In this document: positions 41,042-50,880 of the stretch, piece by piece
How the letters are laid out: the number at the start of each line of letters is the position of its first letter
Numbering within the stretch: position 1 is the stretch's first letter
Assembly: GCA_020633895.1 (NCBI GenBank)
Contig: JACKCT010000005.1
Coordinates: 62,001-126,000, forward strand
From: Deltaproteobacteria bacterium
GTDB lineage: Bacteria > Lernaellota > Lernaellaia > JACKCT01
Direction of reading: 5' to 3'
DNA: 64,000 bases
Notes under the pieces: generated by a model
What the model was told of the DNA's origin: nothing
Databases searched by the model: none
Seen by the model: the letters and a program-made list of their open reading frames with translations, nothing else
Program-made: the position numbers and the translations under genes

Positions 41042-42325
41042 TCACAGTCCGCTTTGGGCGTGCCGCTCGACCACGGCCGCGCCGATCGTGTCGCCCCAGA
41101 CGTTGACCGTCGTTCGGAACCTGTCCAGCAGCCAATCCACGGACAAGATGACGCCGATGCCCTCCACCGGGACGTTCACGGCGGTCAGGACCATGACCAT
41201 CGTCACCAATCCCGCCTCGGGAATCGCGGCGGCGCCGATGGCGGCCAACGTGGCGGTGAACATGACGATCAGCATTTGCCCGAGAGTCAGGTCGATGCCG
41301 TAGGCCTGGGCGATGAAGATGACGGCGACGGCCTCGTAGAGCGCGGTGCCGTCCATGTTGATCGTCGCGCCGAGCGGCAGCACGAACCCGGAGGCCTTGG
41401 GCGAAATCTTCGCATTGTCCCTGGCGCATTCGATGGTCAAGGGCAGGGTGGCGGCCGACGAGGCGGTGGAAAAGGCCATCAGCAGCGCGTCCAGGAAGTG
41501 CCGGGCGTGGGTGAGGGGACTGCGTTTGGTGGCAAAGAAAAGGATCGCCGGCAGCACCAGCGCGCCGTGGACGATCAGTCCCAGGACCACGGTGACGAAA
41601 TACCACGCCACGTGCCGCAATTCGGTCCAGACCACCGCGCCGCCCCCGGCCTTGCCCACCCGGTCGGCCACCAGGCCCATCACGCCGATCGGCGCCAGCC
41701 ACACCACCAGACGCACCAGCTTGAGCAGCGCTTCGTTCAGGGAGTCGAAAAATTCCAGGACGGGACGTCCCTTGGCGCCCATCGTCGTGAGGATGTAGCC
41801 GAAGGTGATGGAGAAGATGATCAGGCCCAGGACCTGCGTCTCGGCGGCGGCCTTGACGATGTTGGGCGGGAACATTTCGCGAAACAGGTTGAAGATGGCG
41901 TCGTACCATTGCACCTGCTGGGCGGTAATGGCCGGGACCGTCGCGCCGGCCGTGCCCGCGCCCACGCCGGGGGCGATGACGTTGACCAGGAACAGGCCCA
42001 CGCCCGTGGCGGCGAGCGTCGTGAGCACGTAGTAGCCGAAGGTGAAGCCGAACAGGTTGCCCACGCGCTTCGCGTCGCCCATGGCGGCCATGCCCGCGAT
42101 CATGCTGGCGACGATCAGCGGCACGACGAGCATCTTCAGGATATTCATGAAAATCTGACCGACCAGACGCACCAGCCCGACGAAAAATCCCCAACTCGGG
42201 TCCGCCCAATGCCCGCCGAACACGCCGCCGATCACAAACCCGGCGGTCGCTCCTACGATCAACAGCGCGGGCAGCAGGAACGGATGAGCGCGATCGGGGG
42301 GCGTTTCACCAACGGTGGCGGCCAC
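41042..42325 (-). CDS. Dicarboxylate/amino acid:cation symporter (SDF/DAACS family)
   Basis: 427 residues, inner membrane, eight TM helices plus two re-entrant hairpins by family. The Ser-rich HP1 tip is SSAATLPLT, NMDGTALYEA lies on TM7, HP2 is GAAAIPEAGLV, and the TM8 motif DWLLDRFRTTVNVWGD carries the Asp and Asn used for substrate binding. It takes up Asp/Glu or C4-dicarboxylates with Na+ or H+; which one is not settled here. The start is a GTG at 42325 with GAGGAG eight bases upstream. It is divergent from the M3 peptidase gene. Confidence 0.93.
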   Translation of the reverse strand: MAATVGETPPDRAHPFLLPALLIVGATAGFVIGGVFGGHWADPSWGFFVGLVRLVGQIFMNILKMLVVPLIVASMIAGMAAMGDAKRVGNLFGFTFGYYVLTTLAATGVGLFLVNVIAPGVGAGTAGATVPAITAQQVQWYDAIFNLFREMFPPNIVKAAAETQVLGLIIFSITFGYILTTMGAKGRPVLEFFDSLNEALLKLVRLVVWLAPIGVMGLVADRVGKAGGGAVVWTELRHVAWYFVTVVLGLIVHGALVLPAILFFATKRSPLTHARHFLDALLMAFSTASSAATLPLTIECARDNAKISPKASGFVLPLGATINMDGTALYEAVAVIFIAQAYGIDLTLGQMLIVMFTATLAAIGAAAIPEAGLVTMVMVLTAVNVPVEGIGVILSVDWLLDRFRTTVNVWGDTIGAAVVERHAQSGL

Positions 42326-42495
42326 GGCACGTCTCCTCGCGGTGGGTTGTCTTGGATCGGTCGAGAACGGCGCATCATATCAGGGGCATCGGGCTGTGTC
42401 ATGAGCGCGGCGCCCCACCTTGCCGCCTGTCCCCCCTTCGTACTAGGCTTTCCCGACGCGTCGCGATCCGGCGCGATCCGGAACAGGAGAGCCCG

Positions 42496-44388
42496 ATGAT
42501 CTCGCGACGCCTCCGATGGCTGATGACATTCTTCGTCGCGGCCGCCATGGCCGGTTCGGCCGTGGCCGCGGACGTTTCCGAACGAAAGGACATCCCCTTG
42601 AAGTACAAATGGGATCTGAACGATCTGTATGGTGAATTGGCCGCCTTCCAAAAGGCCAAGGCCGCCTTCATGCCCGATGCGAAGAAGCTGAAGGACTACG
42701 TGGGCAAGCTCGGCGAGTCGCCCCAGACGCTCAAGGAAGCGCTGGATCTGTATTGGGGCCTGGAACTGCGACTGCGTCGGATGGAGTCGTATGCGTCGCG
42801 GCTGTCGGACCAGGACACGCGGGACGAGGCCAACAGCGCCATGTCCAGCGAGGTCCAGCAGATGCGCACCGCTTTCGGCGAGATGTCGGCCTATTTCGAG
42901 CCGGAGATCATCGCCCTGGGTCAGGACAAGGTCGAAAAGTTTATGGACGACGAGGCCGAGTTGAAGGTCTACAAGCGTCTGTTCGAGGAGACCTTCCGCC
43001 GCCAGAAGCACATCCGCTCCCACGACGAGGAGCAGATCCTGGCCGCCGCCGGCGACATGGCGACCGCGGGCATGAGCCTGTTTCGGGTTTTCGCCAACGC
43101 CGACATGCCGCGAAAAGAAGTGACGCTCTCCGACGGAACGCGCGTCAAGCTGACCGACTCGAACTTCACCAAGTATCGCCGCCATCCCAACAAGGCGGAT
43201 CGGGATCTGATCTCCTCGGGCTTTTTCGAGCAGTACGAAACCTACAAACGCACCTACGCGGAAATGCTCTACAACCAGCTCAAGGCCCACCGCTTCTACG
43301 CCAATATGCGCGGCTATCCGAGCACGTTGGCGGCGGCTTTGGATCGGGACGACATCCCCGTGGAGATCTATTCCAGCCTCATCGAGGCGGCGCACAAGAA
43401 CCTGCCGACTTTCCACCGCTATCTGAAGCTCAAGGCCCGGGCCAAGGGCGTGAAGACGCTGGACTACCAGGATCTTTACGTGTCGTTCACCGACGGGGTG
43501 AACATCGAGATGCCCTATGACGAGGCGACGTCGTCGCTGATCGCGTCGGTCAAGCCGATGGGCAAGGAATACGCCGAATTGCTCAAAACGTCGTTCGAAA
43601 ATCGGTGGATCGACGTCTACCCCAGCGACGGCAAGCGCTCAGGGGCGTATTCGAGCGGGTGGGCGTACGACGTGCATCCTTATGTGCTGATGAACTACAA
43701 CGACGAGTATTCGGACGCGCTGACCCTGGCTCACGAGATGGGCCACGCGCTGCATTCGCACTATTCGAACAAACACCAACCCTTGCCCAACGCGGACTAT
43801 TCGATCTTCGTGGCCGAGGTGGCCTCGACCTTCAACGAAAACCTGTTCAACGACTACATGCTCGGCAAGGTCGCCGATGACGACGAGCGCTTCTACCTTT
43901 TGGGCAATTTCCTGGACGGCACCATCAAAGGCACGTTCTTCCGCCAGATCCAGTTCGCCGAGTTCGAGTGGGAGGCGCACAAGATCGTCGAATCGGGCGC
44001 GGCGCTGAGCGGCGAAAAGCTGGGCGAGTTGTATCTGTCCATCGTGCGCAAATACTACGGCCATGACGAGGGCGTGGTGAACGTCGACGACCGGTACAGC
44101 ATCGAATGGGCGTACGTGCCGCACTTTTATTACAACTATTACGTCTTCCAGTACGCGACGAGCGTGGCGGCGGCCAGCGGCTTGGCCCAGCAGGTCATCA
44201 ACGGCGAGGAGGGGGCGCTGGAGCGCTATTACACGCTGCTCAAATCCGGCGGCGCGGACGATCCGGTCACGCTGCTCAAGACCGCCGGCGCCGACATGAC
44301 GCAACCCGCCGCCTACGACGCCCTCATGCAGCGCGCCAACGACTATATGGACGAGTTGGAGAAGATCCTGGACAAGCGCGGGCTGTAA
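42496..44388 (+). CDS. pepF: Exported M3 oligoendopeptidase F-like metallopeptidase
   Basis: 630 residues. The catalytic domain has the M3 zinc motif HEMGH (His413, Glu414, His417) in TLAHEMGHALHSHYS and the third ligand Glu in VAEVASTFNENL. The body matches PepF throughout (KWDLNDLYGE at the start, YEGVVNVDDRYSIEW-like end). PepF enzymes are normally cytoplasmic, but here the ATG at 42496, preceded by AGGAGA, begins a signal peptide (LRWLMTFFVAAAMAGSAVAA). It should cleave short peptides in the periplasm or outside the cell. An earlier in-frame ATG at 42352 would bury the signal, so I reject it. Confidence 0.92.
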   Translation: MISRRLRWLMTFFVAAAMAGSAVAADVSERKDIPLKYKWDLNDLYGELAAFQKAKAAFMPDAKKLKDYVGKLGESPQTLKEALDLYWGLELRLRRMESYASRLSDQDTRDEANSAMSSEVQQMRTAFGEMSAYFEPEIIALGQDKVEKFMDDEAELKVYKRLFEETFRRQKHIRSHDEEQILAAAGDMATAGMSLFRVFANADMPRKEVTLSDGTRVKLTDSNFTKYRRHPNKADRDLISSGFFEQYETYKRTYAEMLYNQLKAHRFYANMRGYPSTLAAALDRDDIPVEIYSSLIEAAHKNLPTFHRYLKLKARAKGVKTLDYQDLYVSFTDGVNIEMPYDEATSSLIASVKPMGKEYAELLKTSFENRWIDVYPSDGKRSGAYSSGWAYDVHPYVLMNYNDEYSDALTLAHEMGHALHSHYSNKHQPLPNADYSIFVAEVASTFNENLFNDYMLGKVADDDERFYLLGNFLDGTIKGTFFRQIQFAEFEWEAHKIVESGAALSGEKLGELYLSIVRKYYGHDEGVVNVDDRYSIEWAYVPHFYYNYYVFQYATSVAAASGLAQQVINGEEGALERYYTLLKSGGADDPVTLLKTAGADMTQPAAYDALMQRANDYMDELEKILDKRGL

Positions 44389-44414
44389 ACTCTTAAAATG
44401 TCAGTGTTATTTCT

Positions 44415-44445
44415 GAAGGCCGCCGATGGTGAATCGGCGGCCTTC
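44415..44445 (+). terminator. Probable transcription terminator after the M3 peptidase gene
   Basis: GAAGGCCGCCGAT and ATCGGCGGCCTTC form a perfect 13-bp stem with a 5-base loop, 27 bp after the stop codon. The following bases (ATGCATTTTG) give only a weak T-run, so it may rely partly on other factors. It separates the peptidase from the toxin-antitoxin module. Confidence 0.7.
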
Positions 44446-44452
44446 ATGCATT

Positions 44453-44505
44453 TTGTCGGCATATTGCATGCAAATAGAATGAAAAATGCTTGCAGAATGC
44501 ATGCA
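44453..44505 (+). promoter_or_regulatory. Promoter and TGCATGCA operator array of the FitA-VapC module
   Basis: TTGTCG (44453-44458) and TAGAAT (44475-44480) are a plausible -35/-10 with 16-bp spacing. Three palindromic boxes lie around the -10: TGCATGCA at 44465, TGCTTGCA at 44487, and TGCATGCA at 44498. Their starts are 22 and 11 bp apart, whole helical turns, placing them on one DNA face as expected for cooperative ribbon-helix-helix dimers. Confidence 0.6.
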
Positions 44506-44539
44506 TAGTAAGGAGAATTGGAAGGAAGAAGGAGAGCAT

Positions 44540-44806
44540 ATGGCCACGCTGCAAATCCGGAACATGCCCGACGACCTGATGGAAAAGCTGCAGGAGCGCG
44601 CCAAGCGAGAACGGCGATCCGTTAGCGCACAGGCCATCACGGAGTTGCAGCGCACCCTGGACGAACCTCACGATCGTCAAAAAGTCCGGGAATTGCTCAA
44701 ACGAGCGGATGAGTTGAGAGCGAAAACAAAATTGCATCCCGGGACGCCGGAGGCTGTCGAGATGATTCGCCGCGACCGTGATCGCGATCATGAGGATTGG
44801 GCTTGA
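44540..44806 (+). CDS. FitA-like ribbon-helix-helix antitoxin
   Basis: 88 residues. The N terminus ATLQIRNMPDDLMEKLQERA then RRSVSAQAITELQ is a classic FitA/RHH DNA-binding domain; the C-terminal part (GTPEAVEMIRRDRDRDHEDW) would bind the toxin. The ATG at 44540 follows AAGGAGAG. An upstream in-frame ATG at 44486 would overlap the operator boxes. The stop overlaps the toxin's TTG start. Confidence 0.9.
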   Translation: MATLQIRNMPDDLMEKLQERAKRERRSVSAQAITELQRTLDEPHDRQKVRELLKRADELRAKTKLHPGTPEAVEMIRRDRDRDHEDWA

Positions 44807-45267
44807 ATCTCCTTGAGCATTCGCGGTTTGTCGTCGACGCCAGTGTTGCCGCAAATCTATTGATCGAACAATCGCTTTCCCTGGCGGCACGCCGTTTCTT
44901 CGATGTGATGGATTCGGATAACCCACCGCATCTTTTTGTTCCTGGATTCTTTTTTCTTGAAACCGCGAACGCACTGCGTAATAGCGTTAAATTCGGTGCA
45001 CTGGAAAGGGAAACCGCGATTCAAGGGCTCGGCAATTTGCGTGAGCTTCCTTTGACGGTCGTTGAGGATGGAAAACTTTTTGAGATGGCGCTGGAAATCG
45101 CCTTGGATCGCAATGTCACGGTCTACGACGCGTGTTACGCTGCCTTGGCTTCGCGTGAAAACGCATTGTTAATCACCGCCGACCGAAAACTGGTCGCCGC
45201 GCTTTTGGGTTCGGTTGTTGACGCGGTATGGCTGGGAGACGTGTTGGTCCAATCCGGGGCTGACTAG
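44803..45267 (+). CDS. vapC: VapC/FitB-type PIN-domain toxin
   Basis: 154 residues, a Mg-dependent RNase by family. The acidic site is visible: FVVDASVAANLL (first Asp), FFLETANAL (Glu), TVYDACYAALA (Asp) and LLITADRKL (Asp). I start at the TTG at 44803, which overlaps the antitoxin stop as TTGA with GAGGA six bases upstream; a TTG two codons earlier is possible. The module is less GC-rich than its neighbours (for example ATCTTTTTGTTCCTGG), a sign of recent transfer. Its TAG shares CTAG with the convergent gene. Confidence 0.9.
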   Translation: MNLLEHSRFVVDASVAANLLIEQSLSLAARRFFDVMDSDNPPHLFVPGFFFLETANALRNSVKFGALERETAIQGLGNLRELPLTVVEDGKLFEMALEIALDRNVTVYDACYAALASRENALLITADRKLVAALLGSVVDAVWLGDVLVQSGAD

Positions 45268-45815
45268 TAGCGGCTGGCCATCCGCAGTTCTTCGTTGAAG
45301 CGGTGCTCGTACTTGGCGACGATGGGGTTGATTTCCTTGAGGTCGTTGCCCCGGGCGAGGATGAGCAGGGAGAGGTTGCGGAACATATCCCGATCCCGGC
45401 GGAAGCGGTCGCCGACCTCTTCGCAAAGGCGCGCGGCGGCGGCGGCCGGGTCGAAGCCCTCGAGGATGGAGCCGGGCAGCGCCAGCGAAAACTCCGCCAC
45501 CCCCAGGTCGTAGACCGCGTCGGCCGTATTGCGACAAACACCGGTAAACGCCTGATCGTTAAAGTCCTTGGACGACCCCAGCCCCATCGCCACCACCTTC
45601 TTGCAACGCATCCGATGGTTCATGGGAAACAGGATCTTCTCGCCCAGGTGCCCGTCGATGCGCCCTTCCATGATGAACTTGGAAAGGGTGCCGCAAAGGC
45701 GCCAGTCGGCCATGCCCGTGTGCCCCTTGAGCGGGCGCTCGTCTTCAAAAAACGAAACGACGACGGTGTCCGTCTCGACTTCCTCGACGTTGGTGTTGGC
45801 CGCGCGAATTCTCAC
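45264..45815 (-). CDS. Orphan peptidase M17 N-terminal-domain protein
   Basis: 183 residues. The sequence fits only the N-terminal domain of leucyl aminopeptidases (macro-like fold): [53 protein letters not shown], and [20 protein letters not shown]. The catalytic zinc domain is absent and not found downstream, where VapC converges. It is probably not a peptidase; nucleotide or ADP-ribose-type binding is possible by analogy to macro folds. The start is a GTG that overlaps the nusB stop (GTGA), so it is the last gene of the rib-nusB operon. Confidence 0.8.
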   Translation of the reverse strand: MRIRAANTNVEEVETDTVVVSFFEDERPLKGHTGMADWRLCGTLSKFIMEGRIDGHLGEKILFPMNHRMRCKKVVAMGLGSSKDFNDQAFTGVCRNTADAVYDLGVAEFSLALPGSILEGFDPAAAAARLCEEVGDRFRRDRDMFRNLSLLILARGNDLKEINPIVAKYEHRFNEELRMASRY

Positions 45816-46465
45816 GAGCCGTGGCCCTCTTTGGGAGTCGGTTTGTCCGGCGTCTTGTCCTTGCGCTGCCGGATCGTCACCGTCGATCCCACGCCCAGCC
45901 GTTGATCCCGGCCGGCGCGATTGATCGCGTCCCGGCGCTTTTCGTGAAGCTGGGTTTCGGGATCGGGGGGAGCGGGCGCCTCGGGAGCGGGTGTCGCGAC
46001 GGGCTCCGGGGCCTTGACCGGCTCGGGCGCCTGGGCGGCCTGCGTGGCGATGGTGTCGGTGGAAAGGTTTTCCTTGGCGATGCGGTCCAGGATGCCGTTG
46101 ATGAACGCCCCCGAGTCCTCGGTGCCGAATCGTTTGCCGATCTCCACCGCCTCGTTGATCGTCACGCTCGCCGGAATCTCGGGCAGGTAGAGCAGCTCGT
46201 AGATCGCCATGCGCAGGATGTTGCGGTCCACATGGCTCATGCGGTCGATGGTCCAGTTGTCGGAAAATCGCGTGATGACCAGGTCAATCTCCCGCTGGTG
46301 CTCCACCACGCCGCGTACCAACGCCATGGAGAACTGACGCACATCCGGCGTGCAGGTCAGCGCCTCCCAGAACGAATCAGCCGCCTGGGGCAGCTTGGCC
46401 TCGCCCACGTCCAGGTAGTAGAGAAGCTGCAGCGTGAATTCGCGCGATTTATGCCGATTGCCCAT
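45812..46465 (-). CDS. nusB: Transcription antitermination factor NusB with C-terminal extension
   Basis: 217 residues. Residues about 1-145 are a complete NusB ([70 protein letters not shown]), which binds boxA RNA with NusE. The remaining ~70 residues are a Pro/Ala/Glu-rich linker ([19 protein letters not shown]) and a basic end, not found in typical 140-150 residue NusB. It follows ribH, the common ribH-nusB order, and is coupled to the M17-N gene. Confidence 0.95.
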   Translation of the reverse strand: MGNRHKSREFTLQLLYYLDVGEAKLPQAADSFWEALTCTPDVRQFSMALVRGVVEHQREIDLVITRFSDNWTIDRMSHVDRNILRMAIYELLYLPEIPASVTINEAVEIGKRFGTEDSGAFINGILDRIAKENLSTDTIATQAAQAPEPVKAPEPVATPAPEAPAPPDPETQLHEKRRDAINRAGRDQRLGVGSTVTIRQRKDKTPDKPTPKEGHGS

Positions 46466-46516
46466 CGTCGTCCGTTGGTCTGTTGGTCCGCTGGTCCGCT
46501 GCCGTTTGGCGTCCGG

Positions 46517-47017
46517 TTACTTGCCGCGCCCGGCCTTTTTGCCCGGAGTTTTGCCCAGAGCCGCGAAGAGGTTGGCCATTTCGATGGCCGCGCAGGCCGC
46601 CTCGAAGCCCTTATTGCCGGCCTTGGTGCCGGCGCGCTCGATGGCCTGTTCGATGGTGTCGACGGTCAGCACGCCGAAGACCACCGGGATCGACGCGTTC
46701 ATGCCCACCAGGGCCGTGCCCTTGGCGGCCTCGCCGGCCACGTAGTCGAAATGGGGCGTCGCGCCGCGGATGACCGCGCCCAGGGTGATGATCGCGTCCA
46801 CGCCGCCGCGTTCGGCCAGGCGCTTGGCGGCCTGGGGAATCTCGAACGCACCGGGCACCCACACCAACTCGGCGCCGTCCGCGTCGCCGCCGTGGCGCTT
46901 GATGGCGTCCAGCGCGCCGCCGATGAGCTTGTCCGTGATGAACTCGTTGAACCGCCCGGCGACAATCGCGAAACGCAGTCCCTTGGCGCTCAGGTGTCCT
47001 TCGATGACGTTCGGCAT
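46517..47017 (-). CDS. ribH: 6,7-dimethyl-8-ribityllumazine synthase
   Basis: Condenses 5-amino-6-ribitylaminouracil with dihydroxybutanone phosphate, the penultimate step of riboflavin synthesis. 166 residues. [48 protein letters not shown] with the catalytic His, and [17 protein letters not shown] are typical. The ATG at 47017 has AGAGGA upstream; a longer frame to 47062 runs into the repeat element. It ends in a basic [11 protein letters not shown] tail. Confidence 0.96.
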   Translation of the reverse strand: MPNVIEGHLSAKGLRFAIVAGRFNEFITDKLIGGALDAIKRHGGDADGAELVWVPGAFEIPQAAKRLAERGGVDAIITLGAVIRGATPHFDYVAGEAAKGTALVGMNASIPVVFGVLTVDTIEQAIERAGTKAGNKGFEAACAAIEMANLFAALGKTPGKKAGRGK

Positions 47018-47053
47018 GGGTCCTCTTTTCTCCGTTGGCACGTCGACATTATC

Positions 47054-47144
47054 GGGTGCCACATTTTTCCGCCGCCGCTAGGCGGCGGAAAGGTGTGAAC
47101 GTATCCGGCACACCCTCCCCGCAAGCGGTGAGAGTGCGGCACCC
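47054..47144. repeat. Palindromic repeat element (two inverted stem-loop units)
   Basis: Begins GGGTGCCACATTTTT and ends AGAGTGCGGCACCC, with arms that are inverted copies of one ~45-base unit. The left unit contains its own perfect stem CCGCCGCC-GCTA-GGCGGCGG. It sits between ribBA and ribH inside the operon, so it will be transcribed and could act as a processing or attenuating structure. Related copies: 60964-61065 and 36789-36832. Confidence 0.8.
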
Positions 47145-47149
47145 ACGAT

Positions 47150-48367
47150 TCAGACCTTCGACAAAATGTGCCCCATTTTGCGGGCTTTTGTCGTGAGATA
47201 GTCCCGATTGACCGGCGTCGGCTCGATCTCCAGGGGCACGCGCTCGACCACTTCCAGGCCGTAGCCCTCCAGGCCCACGATCTTCGTCGGGTTGTTGGTC
47301 AGAAGGCGCATCTTCACGACGCCCAACTGGCGCAGAATCTGGGCCCCGATGCCGTAGTCCCGCAGGTCCGGCTTGAAGCCCAGTTTCACGTTCGCCTCGA
47401 CCGTGTCCATGCCTTGATCCTGCAACTTGTAGGCGCGGATCTTGGCGGTCAGGCCGATGCCCCGGCCCTCCTGATTCATGTAGAGCACCACGCCCCGGCC
47501 CTCGTCGTCGACCTTCTGCATCGCCTTGTGAAGCTGAGGGCCGCAGTCGCATCGGCATGAGCCGAACACGTCGCCGGTCATGCACGAGCTATGCACCCGC
47601 ACCAGCACCGGGTCGCCCTCGGACACATCGCCCTTGACCAGGGCCACGTGCTCCATCTTGTCCACTTCGCTTTGGAAAACATGAGCGTGGAAATCGCCCC
47701 ATTCGGTCGGCAGGGGGGCGTCGGCGACCAGATGGACCAGGCTGTCGGTCTGCATCCGATACCGGATGAGGTCCTTGACGGTGCAAAGGAGCAGGCCGTG
47801 CTCCTGGGCGAACTGCTCCAACCGAGGCACCCGCGCCATGGTGCCGTCGTCGTCCATGATCTCGCAGATCACGCCCGCCGGTTTCAGGCCCGCCAGGCGC
47901 GACAGATCCACCGAGCCTTCGGTCTGACCGGCGCGACGGATCACGCCGCCGGGCTTGGCGCGCAGGGGAAAAATATGGCCGGGTCGGACGAGATCCTGAG
48001 GTTTGGCTTCATCGGCGACCGCCGCCAGGATGGTCCGGGCGCGGTCGTGGGCGGAGATGCCGGTGGAGACCCCCTCCCGCGCCTCGATGCTGACGGTAAA
48101 GGCGGTGCCGAAACGGGAGTTGTTGTCGTTGACCATGGGAGGCAGGTCCAGGTCGTCCGCGATTTGCTCGGACAAGGACAGGCAGATCAGGCCGCGGCCG
48201 AATTTCGCCATGAAATTGATGGCTTCGGGCGTGACCATTTCGGCGGCCATGCACAAGTCCCCTTCGTTTTCCCGATCTTCGTCGTCGACCAGAATAACCA
48301 TTTGACCGGAGCGGATGGCCGAGATGACCTCGGGAATCGGGCTAAAAGGCATGGGAGAGATCTCCAT
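47150..48367 (-). CDS. ribBA: Bifunctional DHBP synthase / GTP cyclohydrolase II
   Basis: 405 residues. The N-terminal half is 3,4-dihydroxy-2-butanone-4-phosphate synthase ([18 protein letters not shown] with the acidic loop, [23 protein letters not shown]). The C-terminal half is GTP cyclohydrolase [20 protein letters not shown] supplies the three zinc Cys, then [11 protein letters not shown] and [16 protein letters not shown]. Together these feed both branches of riboflavin synthesis. The start is either ATG at 48367 or the second ATG at 48352, which has GGAG nine bases upstream. It is the first gene of the operon. Confidence 0.96.
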   Translation of the reverse strand: MEISPMPFSPIPEVISAIRSGQMVILVDDEDRENEGDLCMAAEMVTPEAINFMAKFGRGLICLSLSEQIADDLDLPPMVNDNNSRFGTAFTVSIEAREGVSTGISAHDRARTILAAVADEAKPQDLVRPGHIFPLRAKPGGVIRRAGQTEGSVDLSRLAGLKPAGVICEIMDDDGTMARVPRLEQFAQEHGLLLCTVKDLIRYRMQTDSLVHLVADAPLPTEWGDFHAHVFQSEVDKMEHVALVKGDVSEGDPVLVRVHSSCMTGDVFGSCRCDCGPQLHKAMQKVDDEGRGVVLYMNQEGRGIGLTAKIRAYKLQDQGMDTVEANVKLGFKPDLRDYGIGAQILRQLGVVKMRLLTNNPTKIVGLEGYGLEVVERVPLEIEPTPVNRDYLTTKARKMGHILSKV

Positions 48368-48391
48368 TCAAAGAGCGCAAGGCACGAGGTC

Positions 48392-48418
48392 ATTATAACC
48401 CTTTGCCTGAAAAATCAA
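48392..48418 (-). promoter_or_regulatory. Predicted promoter of the rib operon
   Basis: On the minus strand a perfect TATAAT (48397-48392) lies about 25 bases before the ribBA ATG; TTGATT (48418-48413) is upstream at a short 15-bp spacing. The implied leader is about 15-35 bases, far too short for an FMN riboswitch, and no conserved RFN boxes are visible further up. Confidence 0.5.
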
Positions 48419-48517
48419 GGCCGAACGACAACTTAAAGGCCGAATTTCGTTGTCGTTTCGCCGACGTGTGGGCGTGAGTGCCGGACGATTCGGGCGCCGA
48501 GGGGCCGCGAAAGGGGC

Positions 48518-49314
48518 CTAGGAACAACCGCAGCAGGAGCGTGCATCACTGACGGCTTCGTCCGTATCTCCCATGTCGGCGGCGAAATGGCGACGGTAGA
48601 TATGTTCGGCCAGGAGACGGTAGCCCTCGGTATTCGGGTGGATGCAGTCGTCCATGAAACGAGTCGGCGAGGGGCGCCTCGAATCCGGGTCCTGGCCGGC
48701 GGCTTTTTGCATCACGCCCAGGAAGGGCGCGGCGCGAACCTGGGGGTAGTCGTCGTCCAGGCGGCGCACGATCGCGGCCAGGTCCTCCATCGCCTCGTTG
48801 ATGCGCCGGTTGAGCGAGGCCTTCATCGACGCGGGCAGGGAGACGTAGCCGCATTGGGGAAAATCGACCAGGTTCATGTAGTCGTACCCGTTCAGGCTGA
48901 TCGTCACGTCCGCGTCCTGGGCGACGATCGCCTCGACCACCCGGCGCAGATCCTTTTCGATGCGCGGCATCCGGGCATCGGCCTGCAGGCTGGTCAGGTT
49001 GCCGACCAGGTCGTTGGCCCCCAGGCTCAGCACCACGAAACGCACGTCGTCGTACTCGCGCATCAGGCCCGGAACGCGGTCGGACCACCCGGCCCATTGC
49101 CCCGCCGTGGTGCCGCCGATACCCGCGTTGACGATCCGCATGTCGGTGTGGCCGCGACGGTGGAAGCTTTCGGCGATCAGCGGGGCCATGCCTTCGGCCC
49201 ACGAGTCCCCCGCGACCACGACCGTCCGGGCTTGCGCCGCGTCAGCCCACGACAAGACGCCCCCGATCGCGACCACGATCGCCAATCGCCGCCACCATCG
49301 AAATCTTCCGGCGT

Positions 49315-49321
<7 letters not shown>
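48518..49321 (-). CDS. Secreted SGNH/GDSL hydrolase with Cys-rich end
   Basis: 267 residues. A signal peptide (LAIVVAIGGVLSWADAAQA) precedes an SGNH esterase fold: nucleophile Ser40 in VVAGDSWAEG, the oxyanion Gly in NAGIGGTTAGQW, Asn in SLGANDLVGN, and the Asp225/His228 pair in DDCIHPN. It probably deacylates an extracellular ester (sugar or lipid); substrate unknown. The last residues are ARSCCGCS. It starts at a GTG (49321) that overlaps the Kelch gene's stop region by 7 bp, so the two are co-translated. Confidence 0.85.
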
Positions 49322-50682
<1,361 letters not shown>

Positions 50683-50880
50683 GGCCGCCTCGTCGTTTTG
50701 TTCGTGGTTCCTTAGAGTCATGTAATCAATATCACGCGGCGTCGCGGGCTGTCATTAGAAAAATGACCGCCGTCCGCCCCCGCCCATCGAGCCTTCCGTG
50801 CCCCCTTTTCATGATTCGGGCTTTGGGCCATATTGCCCGCCCATGCCGCTTGGCGCGGCCGAATGCGAAGGACATTGGAC

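Noticed and set aside
25001-45815. A defence island (NYN nuclease, HicBA, FitA-VapC, M17-N)
   Set aside because: These genes are scattered among conserved housekeeping genes over 20 kb, with no shared operon, integrase or typical defence core.
48368-48517. FMN riboswitch before ribBA
   Set aside because: No conserved RFN boxes are visible and the predicted promoter leaves a leader of a few tens of bases at most.
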